Source: Nitrospirota bacterium (GTDB lineage Bacteria; Nitrospirota; Thermodesulfovibrionia; Thermodesulfovibrionales; SM23-35). From it: DNA of 34,893 nucleotides. The stretch is taken from the NCBI GenBank assembly GCA_013388435.1, contig JACAFE010000014.1, positions 1-34,893 on the forward strand, in the 5' to 3' direction. Below are positions 15,316-24,440 of the stretch, piece after piece (positions within the stretch are counted from its first letter, which is position 1; each line of letters begins with the position of its first letter). The position numbers and the translations under genes were made by a program. The notes below the pieces were generated by a model, which did not search any database, was not told the DNA's origin, and saw only the letters and a program-made list of their open reading frames with translations.

Positions 15316-16368
15316 TTATTTTCTTTTTTTGTCATGTTCTGTAAAAAGCCCCGGACTTTTATTAAATGATATTCCAAGATGTGAGTAAGCGATTTCAGTC
15401 GCCTTTCTGCCTTGCGGAGTTCTTATAATAAAGCCTGTTTTAAGAAGATATGGTTCAACAACATCAATAAGAACATCAGCTTCTATTTGAAGAGTAGAGG
15501 CAATAGCTTCTATACCAACAGGCCCGCCTTTATAGTTTAAAATTATTGTTTTTAGAACCTTACGGTCAGTTTCACCAATGCCCTGTTCATCGATTCCTTC
15601 AAGCAACAGTGCATCAAGTGCAACATTTTTTGTTATTTTTCCATCAGCGCGCACCTGAGCATAATCTCTGACCCTTTTCAATAGTCTGTTTGCCACTCTT
15701 GGTGTTCCTCTTGACCTGCGAGCTATTTCGAATGCTCCTTCATCGTCAATACTAACTTCAAGTATTGAAGCGGAACGCTTCACTATTTGAGTAAGCTCTT
15801 TTTTATTATAAAAATCTAAGTCTCTTGTTATACCAAATCTCTCTCTAAGTGGAGAAGATAAAAGACCTGCTCTTGTTGTTGCTCCAATAAGTGTGAATGG
15901 TTCAAGCCTGTAACGGTGAGTTCTTGCATGTGCACCTTTATCAAAGATAAAATCAACAGCGAAATCTTCCATTGCAGGGTACAGGAATTCTTCTACAATC
16001 TTTGGAATTCTATGAATTTCATCTATGAATAAAATATCTCCCTTTTCCAGATGAGTAAGTATTCCCATCAGGTCGCCTCCCTTCTCAAGAGCAGGTCCTG
16101 AGGATGTAATTATCCGTGTACCCATCTCATTTGCAATTATATGTGCAAGAGTTGTTTTACCAAGTCCAGGAGGTCCATTGAAAAGTATATGATCAAGGGA
16201 TTCTTTTCTTTTCAAAGCAGCTTCTATTGCTATCTTGAGTGTTTCAGTCACTTTTTTCTGTCCGATATATTCTGAAAGACGTGAGGGTCTCAGGCTATAT
16301 TTTATATCCTCGTCATCAGGAATTTGTTTTTTTAAGATATCCGAAATATTAGCTTCTTCCTGTATCAT
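15316..16368 (-). CDS. ruvB: Holliday junction branch-migration ATPase RuvB
   Basis: The 350-residue AAA+ motor drives branch migration with RuvA. The sequence begins with the usual [12 protein letters not shown]. Walker A is GPPGLGKT, Walker B is ILFIDEIHR, sensor 1 lies in [20 protein letters not shown], and a C-terminal winged helix has GPVGIEAIA and TPQGRKAT. Its ATG overlaps the ruvA stop by 4 bases. Confidence 0.98.
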   Translation of the reverse strand: MIQEEANISDILKKQIPDDEDIKYSLRPSRLSEYIGQKKVTETLKIAIEAALKRKESLDHILFNGPPGLGKTTLAHIIANEMGTRIITSSGPALEKGGDLMGILTHLEKGDILFIDEIHRIPKIVEEFLYPAMEDFAVDFIFDKGAHARTHRYRLEPFTLIGATTRAGLLSSPLRERFGITRDLDFYNKKELTQIVKRSASILEVSIDDEGAFEIARRSRGTPRVANRLLKRVRDYAQVRADGKITKNVALDALLLEGIDEQGIGETDRKVLKTIILNYKGGPVGIEAIASTLQIEADVLIDVVEPYLLKTGFIIRTPQGRKATEIAYSHLGISFNKSPGLFTEHDKKRK

Positions 16369-16985
16369 CTTATTTGTCCTCTGTAAACTTCTTCAAAAAG
16401 TTCTTCTGAAGATTTAATAGCAGGATTTCTTTTGATAGCGTCTTCTATCATTTTGCGGGCTTCAGGGTATTTATGTCCGAGTTGCTTGACAAGAACATCC
16501 TCAACTTCTTTTATAAAATCTTCAGGTATTTCCGGGCAGGATGGAACTTCTTTAATTAACGCGTATTTTGCCACTTTCCCTTTCAAAGTGGCTACTATTT
16601 TTTCAGCCTTTCTTTCGCCTATTCCTTTCAGTTGTCTTAATGCTTTTATGTCTTTGTCTTCAATAAATCTTGCAATTTCTCTTACAGGTTTATTCAGAGC
16701 TTTTACAGCAGCTGAAGGACCTATATCTTCAACAGAGATGAAAAGCTCGAAGAATTCTTTGTCAAGGGAATTAGGGAATCCTACAAGAACAGGTTTGGGC
16801 TGTCTTTCTGTCTGATTATAGGAAATATATAATTCGAGTTCATCGTTTTCAGTTAACCTGCCTTTTATTTCCTTCATAGCATAAGATGGAATAAGCACAT
16901 CATAACCTATGTTGTTGACTATTAAAGTGATTCTATCATCATGAACATAATTAATTTTGATTTTACCTTTAAGATAAGCAATCAT
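16365..16985 (-). CDS. ruvA: Holliday junction DNA-binding protein RuvA
   Basis: RuvA (206 residues) binds four-way junctions and loads RuvB. It has the OB-fold N-terminus (MIAYLKGKI, then a barrel to about residue 63). Helix–hairpin–helix stretches follow, with [24 protein letters not shown], and a C-terminal domain that contacts RuvB. The start overlaps the ruvC stop (ATGA) and the end overlaps ruvB, so the three genes are translated together. Confidence 0.97.
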   Translation of the reverse strand: MIAYLKGKIKINYVHDDRITLIVNNIGYDVLIPSYAMKEIKGRLTENDELELYISYNQTERQPKPVLVGFPNSLDKEFFELFISVEDIGPSAAVKALNKPVREIARFIEDKDIKALRQLKGIGERKAEKIVATLKGKVAKYALIKEVPSCPEIPEDFIKEVEDVLVKQLGHKYPEARKMIEDAIKRNPAIKSSEELFEEVYRGQIR

Positions 16986-17467
16986 ACTCTTTTCCTGTTA
17001 GAATTTCTATAATAAGCCGTTAGAGCAGTTGCCAGTGCGTCAGACGAATGAAGAGATTTAATTGTTTTCATTCCGAGAATATTTTTAACAGCATCACGCA
17101 ACTGATATTTATCAGCTGCACCATATCCTGCGAGAGAATTTTTTATTTCCCTTGGTGTAATTTCGATCATCTTTAGATTATTCTGGAAAACTGTAAGATA
17201 TATAATTCCCAGAACACCTCCTAATATAATACCAGCACGAGGGTATCTTAATAAAGAATAAGCATTTTCAATTGCAATAATTTCAGGTTTTATTATTTTT
17301 ATAACTTTTAATAAGTCAATATGTATCTGAAAAAGCCTTTTTGAGATATGATCACCTGCATTGGTTTTAATTACTCCACATTTTATCAGCAAAGGTTTGT
17401 ATTTTTCTATTTTTATCGCTCCAAAACCTGTTGTTGCAAGTCCGGGATCAATTCCAAGAATGATCAT
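16982..17467 (-). CDS. ruvC: Holliday junction resolvase RuvC
   Basis: RuvC (161 residues) cleaves Holliday junctions in a RuvAB complex. The four acidic catalytic positions are visible: D7 in ILGIDPGLATTGFG, E in IAIENAY, and the C-terminal acidic pair around SSDALATAL. The size is typical. It lies 9 bases after gmhA and overlaps ruvA. Confidence 0.96.
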   Translation of the reverse strand: MIILGIDPGLATTGFGAIKIEKYKPLLIKCGVIKTNAGDHISKRLFQIHIDLLKVIKIIKPEIIAIENAYSLLRYPRAGIILGGVLGIIYLTVFQNNLKMIEITPREIKNSLAGYGAADKYQLRDAVKNILGMKTIKSLHSSDALATALTAYYRNSNRKRV

Positions 17468-17476
17468 AAAGAAAAA

Positions 17477-18064
17477 TTATTTTTTGCGGGGTATTTCAAA
17501 AAGAATCTCTTCCACCATCTGACATATTACATGACCAATTGTTATATGAGTTTCCTGAATTCGTGGTGTATTATCTGAAGGAACTATAAAAGAATACGTT
17601 GCTTTTGAAGCAAATCTTTCACCCTTTATGCCAGTAAGTGCAATAGTAATAAGCTTTTTCTTTTTAGCTACTTCCATGGCTTTAAGTACATTTGGCGAAT
17701 TACCGCTTGTGCTGATAGCAAAAACAATATCTCCTTCCTGCGCAAGGGCTTTTAATTGTTTTGCAAATACTTCTGAATAATCGTAATCATTAGCTATTGC
17801 TGTAATAACAGCCATATCTGTGTTAAGCGCTATTGCAGGAAGCCCGGGGCGTTCTCTTTTAAACCTGTTGATAAATTCCGCGGCTATATGAGATGCATCT
17901 GTTGAACTTCCGCCATTTCCAAAGAGAATAAGTTTTGAACCTTCATTAAAAGCATTGGCTATAACTTTAGAGACTTCAAATATCTTATCAATATTTTTGT
18001 CGTCTATAAATTTCTTTTTAATCTGTATGCTTTCTTCAAAAGATTTGATTATTTTATCTTTCAT
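17477..18064 (-). CDS. gmhA: Sedoheptulose-7-phosphate isomerase (phosphoheptose isomerase)
   Basis: GmhA converts sedoheptulose 7-phosphate to D-glycero-D-manno-heptose 7-phosphate, the first step to the heptose of lipopolysaccharide core, which fits a Gram-negative cell. The SIS fold shows GNGGSSTDASHIAAEF and ISTSGNSPNV, and the metal or active-site Glu/His are seen in IQETHITIGHVICQMVE. The ATG at 18064 (195 residues) is preferred over a TTG at 18112 that would lie inside the promoter region. It heads the long minus-strand operon. Confidence 0.9.
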   Translation of the reverse strand: MKDKIIKSFEESIQIKKKFIDDKNIDKIFEVSKVIANAFNEGSKLILFGNGGSSTDASHIAAEFINRFKRERPGLPAIALNTDMAVITAIANDYDYSEVFAKQLKALAQEGDIVFAISTSGNSPNVLKAMEVAKKKKLITIALTGIKGERFASKATYSFIVPSDNTPRIQETHITIGHVICQMVEEILFEIPRKK

Positions 18065-18101
18065 AAGTTGACAAATTTTCCCAGCTTGATATGATTTAAT
18101 T

Positions 18102-18130
18102 AGATTAATCAAATCAGTTTATTATGTCAA
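18102..18130 (-). promoter_or_regulatory. Candidate promoter of the gmhA–ruv–que–phoH–nrf block
   Basis: On the minus strand a perfect TTGACA (18130–18125), then 17 bases, then TAATCT (18107–18102). Transcription would start near 18095, about 30 bases before the gmhA ATG. The -10 is poor. Confidence 0.4.
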
Positions 18131-18141
18131 CCTTCAAGTTT

Positions 18142-18161
18142 ATCAAAACGAGTGTTTTGAT
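18142..18161. promoter_or_regulatory. 8-bp inverted repeat between divergent gmhA and kinase genes
   Basis: ATCAAAAC (18142–18149) and GTTTTGAT (18154–18161) are perfect inverted copies with a 4-base spacer. They lie 12 bases upstream of the gmhA -35 and 50 bases before the kinase start. This is a candidate operator for either gene; there is no T-run to make it a terminator. Confidence 0.4.
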
Positions 18162-18212
18162 GGTTGTAAAGTAATAAATTCGTAAGCATTATAATTGCAA
18201 GAGTATGCAAAA

Positions 18213-19820
18213 ATGGAAAAAAAACAGGACATAATTAATAATCTTAAGAATAAGATAATCGAACTTGAAAATAAACTGGATAATTTCAGGAAGAAAGAGG
18301 CTCAACTTCATAAAGAGTGGGAGAACATTTTTAACGCTGTAATGAATCCAATTTTTTTACTGGATGCTGAACAGACAATAATTTCAGTAAATAAAGCTAC
18401 TTGTGATATTACAGGAATTTCTCAGGAAGGTTTAATAGGCAAAAAATGTTATGAAATAATGCACGGGAATGAATTTCCACCTGAAGAGTGTCCTGTTAGA
18501 AAATTAAAAGAAACAAAGACCCTGGAAATTAGCGAGATGGAAATAGAAATGTTTGGCAGAATATTTCTTGTTTCATGCACTCCGGTTCTCAATAAAGATG
18601 TAGGTATAGAAAAAATAATACATATCTCAACGGATATTACGGAAAAGAAAAAAATAGAAGCTGAAAAAGCCGAGATTGAAAAGAATTTAATTCAGGCTCA
18701 AAAAATGGATGCCATAGGACAACTTGCAGCAGGCGTAGCTCATGATTTCAATAATATACTTACAGCTATTATCGCATACTCTCATTTCCTCAAATTAAAA
18801 ATGAAAAATAATGTTAATCTGATTAGTTATGTTGATAATATACTTAATTCATCCGAAAAAGCCGCTAATATTATAAGAAATCTCTTAACATTGGGTAAAA
18901 AACAGGCATTAAGCTTGAGAGTAGTAAGTATAAATGGTTTGCTTCAAAATATTGAGAGCATTCTTAGAAAAATATTGGGAGAGAATATTGAATTAAAAAT
19001 AAAGAAAGGTAAAAAAGAAGAGATTTTTGTGCAGGCTGATTATGCTCTTTTAGAGCAAGCATTATTAAATCTTGTTATAAATGCAAGGGATGCTATGCCA
19101 GATGGAGGCACATTGACTATATCAAGTGATATAGCAAAACCCCATAAAGATTTATTAAAAAAATACGGGGAATATAAGGATCAATACATGGGTGTTATTT
19201 CTGTAACTGACACAGGTGTTGGAATAGAAAAAGAGTATCAAGACAGAATATTTGAACCTTTCTTTACCACAAAAGAAACCGGAAAAAGTTCAGGACTCGG
19301 ACTTGCAATGGTTTACGGAATTGTTAAACATCATGGAGGATTTATTGAAGTTGATAGCGAAAAAGGCAAAGGAACTGGAATTAAAATTTATCTTCCTTTA
19401 TCTGATAAAAAACCAGAGAGACTTAAAACAGAAGATTATTTATCGATAAAAAAAGGTAAAGAAACAATCTTACTTGCTGAAGATGATTCTGATGTGCGTT
19501 CAAGCATTGGTTCAATACTTGAAGAATATGGATATAAGGTTATTGAAGCTGTTGATGGAGAAGAAATGGTGAAAAAATTTATGGATAATAAAGATAATAT
19601 TCATTTGCTGATTATAGACCTTATAATGCCAAAAAAAAGTGGGAAAGAAGCTTATGATGAGATACTCAAGATAAGACAAGGTATTAAAGCGATTTTTATA
19701 AGCGGTTATAAACCTGAGATTATTATGAAAAAAAGCATTTCCGATGAAAATCTTAATTTTATTCTTAAACCTGTTTCTCCAATAATTTTATTGAAAAAAA
19801 TACGTCAGATGCTTGATTAA
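18213..19820 (+). CDS. PAS-domain hybrid histidine kinase with C-terminal receiver
   Basis: The 535 residues hold a short coiled coil (about 1–35), one PAS domain (about 36–145), a linker helix, and a dimerisation/phosphoacceptor domain with H177 in AGVAHDFNN. The ATPase domain has NLVINARDAMP, DTGVGI, FEPFFTTK and SSGLGLAMVYG. A receiver (about 415–535) has the acidic pocket AEDD, phosphoacceptor D469 in LLIIDLIMP, and the conserved KPVSP. No membrane segment is present, so it senses in the cytosol. There is no separate response regulator or output domain beside it. ATG at 18213 is chosen over a TTG six codons upstream. Confidence 0.9.
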   Translation: MEKKQDIINNLKNKIIELENKLDNFRKKEAQLHKEWENIFNAVMNPIFLLDAEQTIISVNKATCDITGISQEGLIGKKCYEIMHGNEFPPEECPVRKLKETKTLEISEMEIEMFGRIFLVSCTPVLNKDVGIEKIIHISTDITEKKKIEAEKAEIEKNLIQAQKMDAIGQLAAGVAHDFNNILTAIIAYSHFLKLKMKNNVNLISYVDNILNSSEKAANIIRNLLTLGKKQALSLRVVSINGLLQNIESILRKILGENIELKIKKGKKEEIFVQADYALLEQALLNLVINARDAMPDGGTLTISSDIAKPHKDLLKKYGEYKDQYMGVISVTDTGVGIEKEYQDRIFEPFFTTKETGKSSGLGLAMVYGIVKHHGGFIEVDSEKGKGTGIKIYLPLSDKKPERLKTEDYLSIKKGKETILLAEDDSDVRSSIGSILEEYGYKVIEAVDGEEMVKKFMDNKDNIHLLIIDLIMPKKSGKEAYDEILKIRQGIKAIFISGYKPEIIMKKSISDENLNFILKPVSPIILLKKIRQMLD

Positions 19821-19858
19821 ATTTTTTTTAAATTAAAATTATCTTAAATAATTTGCGA

Positions 19859-19906
19859 TTCACATTTAATTTATTCTTGACCTTTATAATGTTCTTATGC
19901 GATACT
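19859..19906 (+). promoter_or_regulatory. Promoter region of the cold-shock gene
   Basis: TTGACC (19877–19882) and GATACT (19901–19906) are 18 bases apart. Alternatively the perfect TATAAT at 19885–19890 may be the -10, with only a weak TTCACA at 19859. Either way the transcript has a leader of more than 100 bases before the ATG at 20023, as is common for cold-shock genes. Confidence 0.45.
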
Positions 19907-19907
19907 A

Positions 19908-19934
19908 ACAACGAAGTTTCGGAAGTTTTGTTGT
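19908..19934 (+). promoter_or_regulatory. Hairpin in the cold-shock gene leader
   Basis: ACAACGAA (19908–19915) pairs with TTTGTTGT (19927–19934) through 8 pairs, one of them G·U. The loop contains TTCGGAA. A further palindrome, TAGAAGCTTCTA, lies at about 19959–19970. Such structures could make a temperature-responsive leader. If transcription starts from the 19901 box, only part of the hairpin is made. Confidence 0.35.
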
Positions 19935-20022
19935 ATGCTGCTTCAGGAATCATAGCTTAGAAGCTTCTATAGCATTACTCCGTAACATTAATTTTTTTAT
20001 TTTTTAAGGAGGTGTAGTTGTT

Positions 20023-20223
20023 ATGGTAAAGGGAACCGTAAAATGGTTCAATGAGTCCAAAGGATTTGGATTCATAACAAAGGAGGATGGTGGAGATGTT
20101 TTTGTTCATTATTCTGCCATTCAGGGAAATGGATTCAAAACTCTTGCTGAAGGGCAAGCAGTTAGTTTTGATGTGGTTGATGGACCAAAAGGACCTAAAG
20201 CAGAGAACGTAAATAAAATTTAA
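20023..20223 (+). CDS. Cold-shock domain protein
   Basis: The 66-residue single OB-fold protein binds single-stranded RNA and DNA and melts mRNA structure. Both RNA-binding motifs are present: KGFGFI (RNP1) and VFVHYSAI (RNP2), with the usual start [13 protein letters not shown]. An AAGGAGGTG ribosome site stands about 10 bases before the ATG. It is monocistronic, with its own promoter region and a strong terminator. Confidence 0.97.
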   Translation: MVKGTVKWFNESKGFGFITKEDGGDVFVHYSAIQGNGFKTLAEGQAVSFDVVDGPKGPKAENVNKI

Positions 20224-20232
20224 CCTCTAACA

Positions 20233-20264
20233 TACGGGCTCCATAAAATTGGAGCCTGTATTTT
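20233..20264 (+). terminator. Intrinsic terminator of the cold-shock gene
   Basis: TACGGGCTCCA (20233–20243) pairs with TGGAGCCTGTA (20250–20260) over 11 positions with one G·U. TTTT follows (20261–20264). It lies 10 bases after the stop codon. Confidence 0.85.
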
Positions 20265-20300
20265 CATATATAAACCTTCCATTTTTACATTTCAAAATTT

Positions 20301-20810
20301 ATGGAAAACGAAGAATATCTTGAAGTTGTCAATCATAAAGGTGAAGTTATTGGACATGCACCACGATCAATGGTGCATGGAAATCCATCTTTGATACACA
20401 AAGTAGTGCATGTTCTGGTTTTTGATGAAAAAGGAAATTTACTTCTTCAAAAGCGCTCAATGAATAAAGATGTTGCCCCTGGGAAATGGGATACCTCAGT
20501 CGGTGGACATGTTGGTGTTGGTGAGGATTTAATTACTTCATCTAAAAGAGAAATGCAGGAAGAACTCGGCATAACCAGTTCTAAAATAGAATATCTTTAC
20601 ACTTATATCCACAGCAATCATTATGAAACAGAACTGGTAACAACTTTTCGCTGCATATGTGACGGTAAAATATCTTTCAATAAAGAAGAAATTGAGGAAG
20701 TAAAATTCTGGAGTTTTGAAGATATTAAGGCTGTAATAGGCAAACAAATTTTAAGTGATAACTTTGAAAATGAGTTTATGAATTACCTCCAATATATGGG
20801 AATTCAATAA
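20301..20810 (+). CDS. Nudix hydrolase
   Basis: The 169 residues carry a complete Nudix box at about 74–96: G, then E after five residues, then the REMQEELGI end. Nudix enzymes cleave nucleoside diphosphates linked to another group. The start EYLEVVNHKGEVIG and the WDTSVGGHVGVGED segment resemble the YfcD/isopentenyl-diphosphate-isomerase-like branch, so the substrate could be a prenyl or nucleotide diphosphate; it cannot be read from sequence. It follows the csp terminator and has no strong ribosome site. Confidence 0.88.
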   Translation: MENEEYLEVVNHKGEVIGHAPRSMVHGNPSLIHKVVHVLVFDEKGNLLLQKRSMNKDVAPGKWDTSVGGHVGVGEDLITSSKREMQEELGITSSKIEYLYTYIHSNHYETELVTTFRCICDGKISFNKEEIEEVKFWSFEDIKAVIGKQILSDNFENEFMNYLQYMGIQ

Positions 20811-20848
20811 ATATTTCCTGAATATATATTAAAAACACTTATGCCTTT

Positions 20849-21727
20849 ATGAATCAAATGTGGATAATTTTGTCTCTTATTTCAGCATTTAGTCTTGCGA
20901 CTGCAGATGCATTTACTAAAAAAGCCCTACATAATAGCGATGATTATCTTGTTGCAATGTTCAGGCTGTTATTTTCTTTACCTCTTCTTGTTATAGTTCT
21001 GATTTTTATACCTTTCCCAACTGTTGATAGTATATTTTTCACTGCAATTTCACTTTCGTTGCCTCTTGAAATATTTGCATTTGTTTTTTATATAAAAGCG
21101 CTAAAGTTATCTCCAATGAGTCTTACATTACCTTTTTTATCGCTCACTCCTGTATTTTTGATTTTTGTTTCATTTTTTATTCTTGGTGAGGTAGTTTCTA
21201 TACAAGGCGGTATTGGCATAATATTCATAGCAGCTGGAAGCTATGTTCTTAATTTGCACGAGGTTAAAAAAGGAATATTAATGCCTTTTAAAGCAATTTT
21301 TAAAGAAAAAGGATGTGTCTTTATAATTATTACAGCAATAATCTATAGCATTACTTCAGCTTTAGGTAAATTAGCTATCCAGCATTCATCTGCTTTATTT
21401 TTTGGCTCTGTTTATTTTATTTTATTTACAGCTGTTTTTTCTTTTTTAGTGCTGGTAATTAAAAGAAAAGAAATAAAAGAATTTGTTTTACAAAAAAATT
21501 ACAAGGCTCTTATTTTTCCTGGTATTTGCCAGTCATTTATGGTTATTTCACATATGATTGCAATAAGCATTGCCAAGGTTGCATATATGATTTCTTTGAA
21601 GAGGACGAGTCTCTTAATAGGCGTTATTTATGGATATTTCTTGTTTAAAGAAAAACATATAAAAGAAAGATTATCAGGAGCTTTGTTAATGTTTGCAGGT
21701 TTTGTGCTTATAGTTACAGCGAAATAA
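20849..21727 (+). CDS. EamA/DMT-family transporter
   Basis: The 292 residues form about ten hydrophobic helices in two EamA-like halves (about 1–135 and 150–292). The halves have repeated features such as LPFLSLTPVFLIFVSFF in the first and SLKRTSLLIGVIYGYFLFKE in the second. Such carriers export small metabolites; the substrate cannot be told. The stop is followed after one base by the kup ATG, so the two are co-transcribed. Confidence 0.87.
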   Translation: MNQMWIILSLISAFSLATADAFTKKALHNSDDYLVAMFRLLFSLPLLVIVLIFIPFPTVDSIFFTAISLSLPLEIFAFVFYIKALKLSPMSLTLPFLSLTPVFLIFVSFFILGEVVSIQGGIGIIFIAAGSYVLNLHEVKKGILMPFKAIFKEKGCVFIIITAIIYSITSALGKLAIQHSSALFFGSVYFILFTAVFSFLVLVIKRKEIKEFVLQKNYKALIFPGICQSFMVISHMIAISIAKVAYMISLKRTSLLIGVIYGYFLFKEKHIKERLSGALLMFAGFVLIVTAK

Positions 21728-21728
21728 A

Positions 21729-23552
21729 ATGATTCAGAAAAATTCAAAAGCAGTTTTTATAAAAGGTATTTTAAAAGCACTGGGTCTTGTTTTTGGTGAT
21801 ATTGGGACGAGTCCAATATATACAATGACTGTTGTTTTTCTTTTTCTTGAAAAAACATACGAAAACATAATCGGAATTCTTTCACTTATTATATGGACAA
21901 TTACTTTGCTTGTGACAATTCAATTTGCCTGGCTTGCAATGAGTCTAAGTATAAGAGGTGAAGGAGGTAAAATTGTTTTAAAAGAAATACTGCTGCCGCT
22001 TGTTAAATCAAAGAGAAGCGCTGGTATTGTTTCTATGATTGCAATAATAGGTGTTTCTCTTTTAATAGGAGACGGGGTTATCACACCTGCTATAAGTATA
22101 ATGAGTGCAGTTGAAGGTTTAGATTTAATTCCGAGTTTTGAACGAATATACCAATCTGAATTTGTTTTTATTTCAGTAATTATAGCTATTATTCTTTTTT
22201 ATTTTCAAAAAAAAGGTACTGAAAAAGTTGCAGGTGCTTTTGGGCCCATTATGTTTATATGGTTTATATCTCTTGCTTTTTCAGGTATAGTCTCAATTTT
22301 ATATGCTCCTCAAATCCTTTTATCAATTAATCCCTATTATGCATTTAATTTTTTAATAAAAAATGGTTTAATCGGCTTTATTGTTCTTGGAGAAGTTATA
22401 CTCTGTGCAACCGGAGGAGAAGCCTTATATGCTGATATGGGACATCTTGGATCCAATCCAATAAGAATGGCATGGATAGGTGTATTTATAGCTTTAGTTC
22501 TTAACTATTTTGGACAGGGAGCTTATTTATTAAAACATCCTGAGGCAAAAAATATTCTATTTGAGATGATTTTTTTCCATGCACAGAATTTATACATACC
22601 CTTTCTTCTTCTTAGCATAATAGCTACTATCATTGCTTCACAGGCTATGATAAGCGGGACATTTTCTATTGTATATCAAGGAATCACAACGAGATTAATG
22701 CCTATGTTTAAGGTTGATTATACTTCTGAAGAAAAAAAGTCCCAAATATATATTCCATCTGTTAACTGGTTCTTATTAATCGCTGTAATTATTATAATGC
22801 TTGAATTTGGAAAATCAAGCAGACTTGCTACAGCTTATGGTCTTGCAGTTACAGGCACAATGGTTTTGACAGGAATTTTAATGGTATGGATATTTTATCT
22901 CAAGAAAAAAAGATTATTAGCTATTATAGCTTTGTTTATAACAGCTTTTGATATTATTTATTTCCTTGCAAATTTATATAAAATACCTCACGGTGGTTAT
23001 TGGTCTATCTTGATTTCAATAATACCTTTTACAATGATAATGCTTTATATAAAAGGGCAAAAAAAGTTATATAGAATGATAGATTTTATGTCACTTGAAG
23101 AATTTTTACATAAATTTAAAAGAGTTTATAATACTACAACCAAACTTAAAGGAACTTCATTATTCCTTCTTAAAGACGTTAATGTGATACCGTTTTATAT
23201 TACTCAAACCATTTTTTTTCACGGAATAATCTATGAAGATAATATTTTTGTTTCCATAATAAAAAGAGATGACCCTTATGGAGTAACAGGCTATTTTCGT
23301 GAAAATCTTTCAGAAGGATTAAGATTTTTTGAAATCCAGATGGGATATATGGAAATAATTGATGTTGAGGAAATATTAAAAGAAGCCGGGATTGAGGAAA
23401 GGGTTGTATTTTATGGACTTGAAGATATTGTTACAAATAATATTATATGGAAGCTTTTTGCATTTATAAAAAAAATAACACCCACTTTTATACAATTCTA
23501 CAAATTTCCTCCAAAGAAATTGCATGGAGTGTTTACAAAAGTCTGGCTTTAA
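21729..23552 (+). CDS. kup: Kup-type potassium uptake transporter
   Basis: The 607-residue inner-membrane K+/H+ symporter has about twelve helices in the first 430 residues and a cytosolic C-terminal part. The signature GLVFGDIGTSPIYT lies at residues 17–30. Other family stretches are IRGEGGKIVLKE, IGDGVITPAISIMSAVEG and GGEALYADMGHLG. Length matches the family. It ends in a 29-base overlap with the prmC frame. Confidence 0.95.
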   Translation: MIQKNSKAVFIKGILKALGLVFGDIGTSPIYTMTVVFLFLEKTYENIIGILSLIIWTITLLVTIQFAWLAMSLSIRGEGGKIVLKEILLPLVKSKRSAGIVSMIAIIGVSLLIGDGVITPAISIMSAVEGLDLIPSFERIYQSEFVFISVIIAIILFYFQKKGTEKVAGAFGPIMFIWFISLAFSGIVSILYAPQILLSINPYYAFNFLIKNGLIGFIVLGEVILCATGGEALYADMGHLGSNPIRMAWIGVFIALVLNYFGQGAYLLKHPEAKNILFEMIFFHAQNLYIPFLLLSIIATIIASQAMISGTFSIVYQGITTRLMPMFKVDYTSEEKKSQIYIPSVNWFLLIAVIIIMLEFGKSSRLATAYGLAVTGTMVLTGILMVWIFYLKKKRLLAIIALFITAFDIIYFLANLYKIPHGGYWSILISIIPFTMIMLYIKGQKKLYRMIDFMSLEEFLHKFKRVYNTTTKLKGTSLFLLKDVNVIPFYITQTIFFHGIIYEDNIFVSIIKRDDPYGVTGYFRENLSEGLRFFEIQMGYMEIIDVEEILKEAGIEERVVFYGLEDIVTNNIIWKLFAFIKKITPTFIQFYKFPPKKLHGVFTKVWL

Positions 23553-24426
23553 AATTGATTCACAAAAAATTATGCAAGCTCTTGTTAAAGTTAGGAATAT
23601 AAAGAAACTGCTTGAAAATGCTGGTGTGACAGATGCTTTAAAAGAATCTGAATTAATAGTTTCTTTCTGTCTGAATAAGGATAGAATTATTATATACAAA
23701 GATAACCCTGAAATTTTACCTCATGTTGAGAAAAAGATAGACAGTATTGTCTTAAGGAGAATACAAAGAGAACCATTACAATATATTATTGGATTCACAG
23801 AATTTTACGGATTTAAAATAAAGACTGTGCAGGGTGTTCTTATACCAAGACCCGAAACAGAATTGCTTGTTGAAGAATCCATTAAAATAATAAAAAATAT
23901 CAACAATGATGAAATTAAAGTGCTTGATTTATGTACGGGGACAGGGTGTATAGCCATTGCAATCGCAAAAAATTTTCCAGAAATTAGTATTTATGCAACA
24001 GATATATCCAGTGAAGCCATTCAATGCGCTCGAGAGAATGCTGAAATAAACGGGGTTAATAATATAATTTTTATTAAAGGCAATCTTTTTGACCCTTTAA
24101 TTGATTCAATATTTTTTGATGTCATAGTCTCTAATCCTCCATATATCAAAACTTCTGAAATAAACAATCTTCAGTTAGAAATAAGCAAATGGGAACCTAT
24201 TGAGGCGCTTGATGGAGGGAAGGACGGCCTTGATTATTACAGAAAAATATTACAGAATGCCAAAAATTACTTAAAACCAGATGGATTTATTATTTTTGAG
24301 ATGGGAGAAGGTCAGGCTGAACAAATAACGAAAATTGCTGAAGAAAAAGACTATAGTATATTTTCAATAAAAAGAGATTATTCAGGAATTGAAAGGATTG
24401 CGATAATAAATTTAAACAAATATTAG
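23524..24426 (+). CDS. prmC: Release-factor N5-glutamine methyltransferase PrmC (HemK)
   Basis: PrmC methylates the GGQ glutamine of RF1 and RF2 using SAM. The 300-residue frame has the SAM-binding VLDLCTGTGCIAIAIA (about 133–148) and the catalytic NPPY (204–207). The N-terminal helical domain and IPRPETELLVEE are also as expected. The start is uncertain: ATG at 23524 lies inside kup, and ATG at 23572 would give a family-like N-terminus; neither has a good ribosome site. No prfA is next to it, unlike in many bacteria. Confidence 0.93.
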   Translation: MECLQKSGFKIDSQKIMQALVKVRNIKKLLENAGVTDALKESELIVSFCLNKDRIIIYKDNPEILPHVEKKIDSIVLRRIQREPLQYIIGFTEFYGFKIKTVQGVLIPRPETELLVEESIKIIKNINNDEIKVLDLCTGTGCIAIAIAKNFPEISIYATDISSEAIQCARENAEINGVNNIIFIKGNLFDPLIDSIFFDVIVSNPPYIKTSEINNLQLEISKWEPIEALDGGKDGLDYYRKILQNAKNYLKPDGFIIFEMGEGQAEQITKIAEEKDYSIFSIKRDYSGIERIAIINLNKY

Positions 24427-24440
24427 AAAGGAAATAATAT

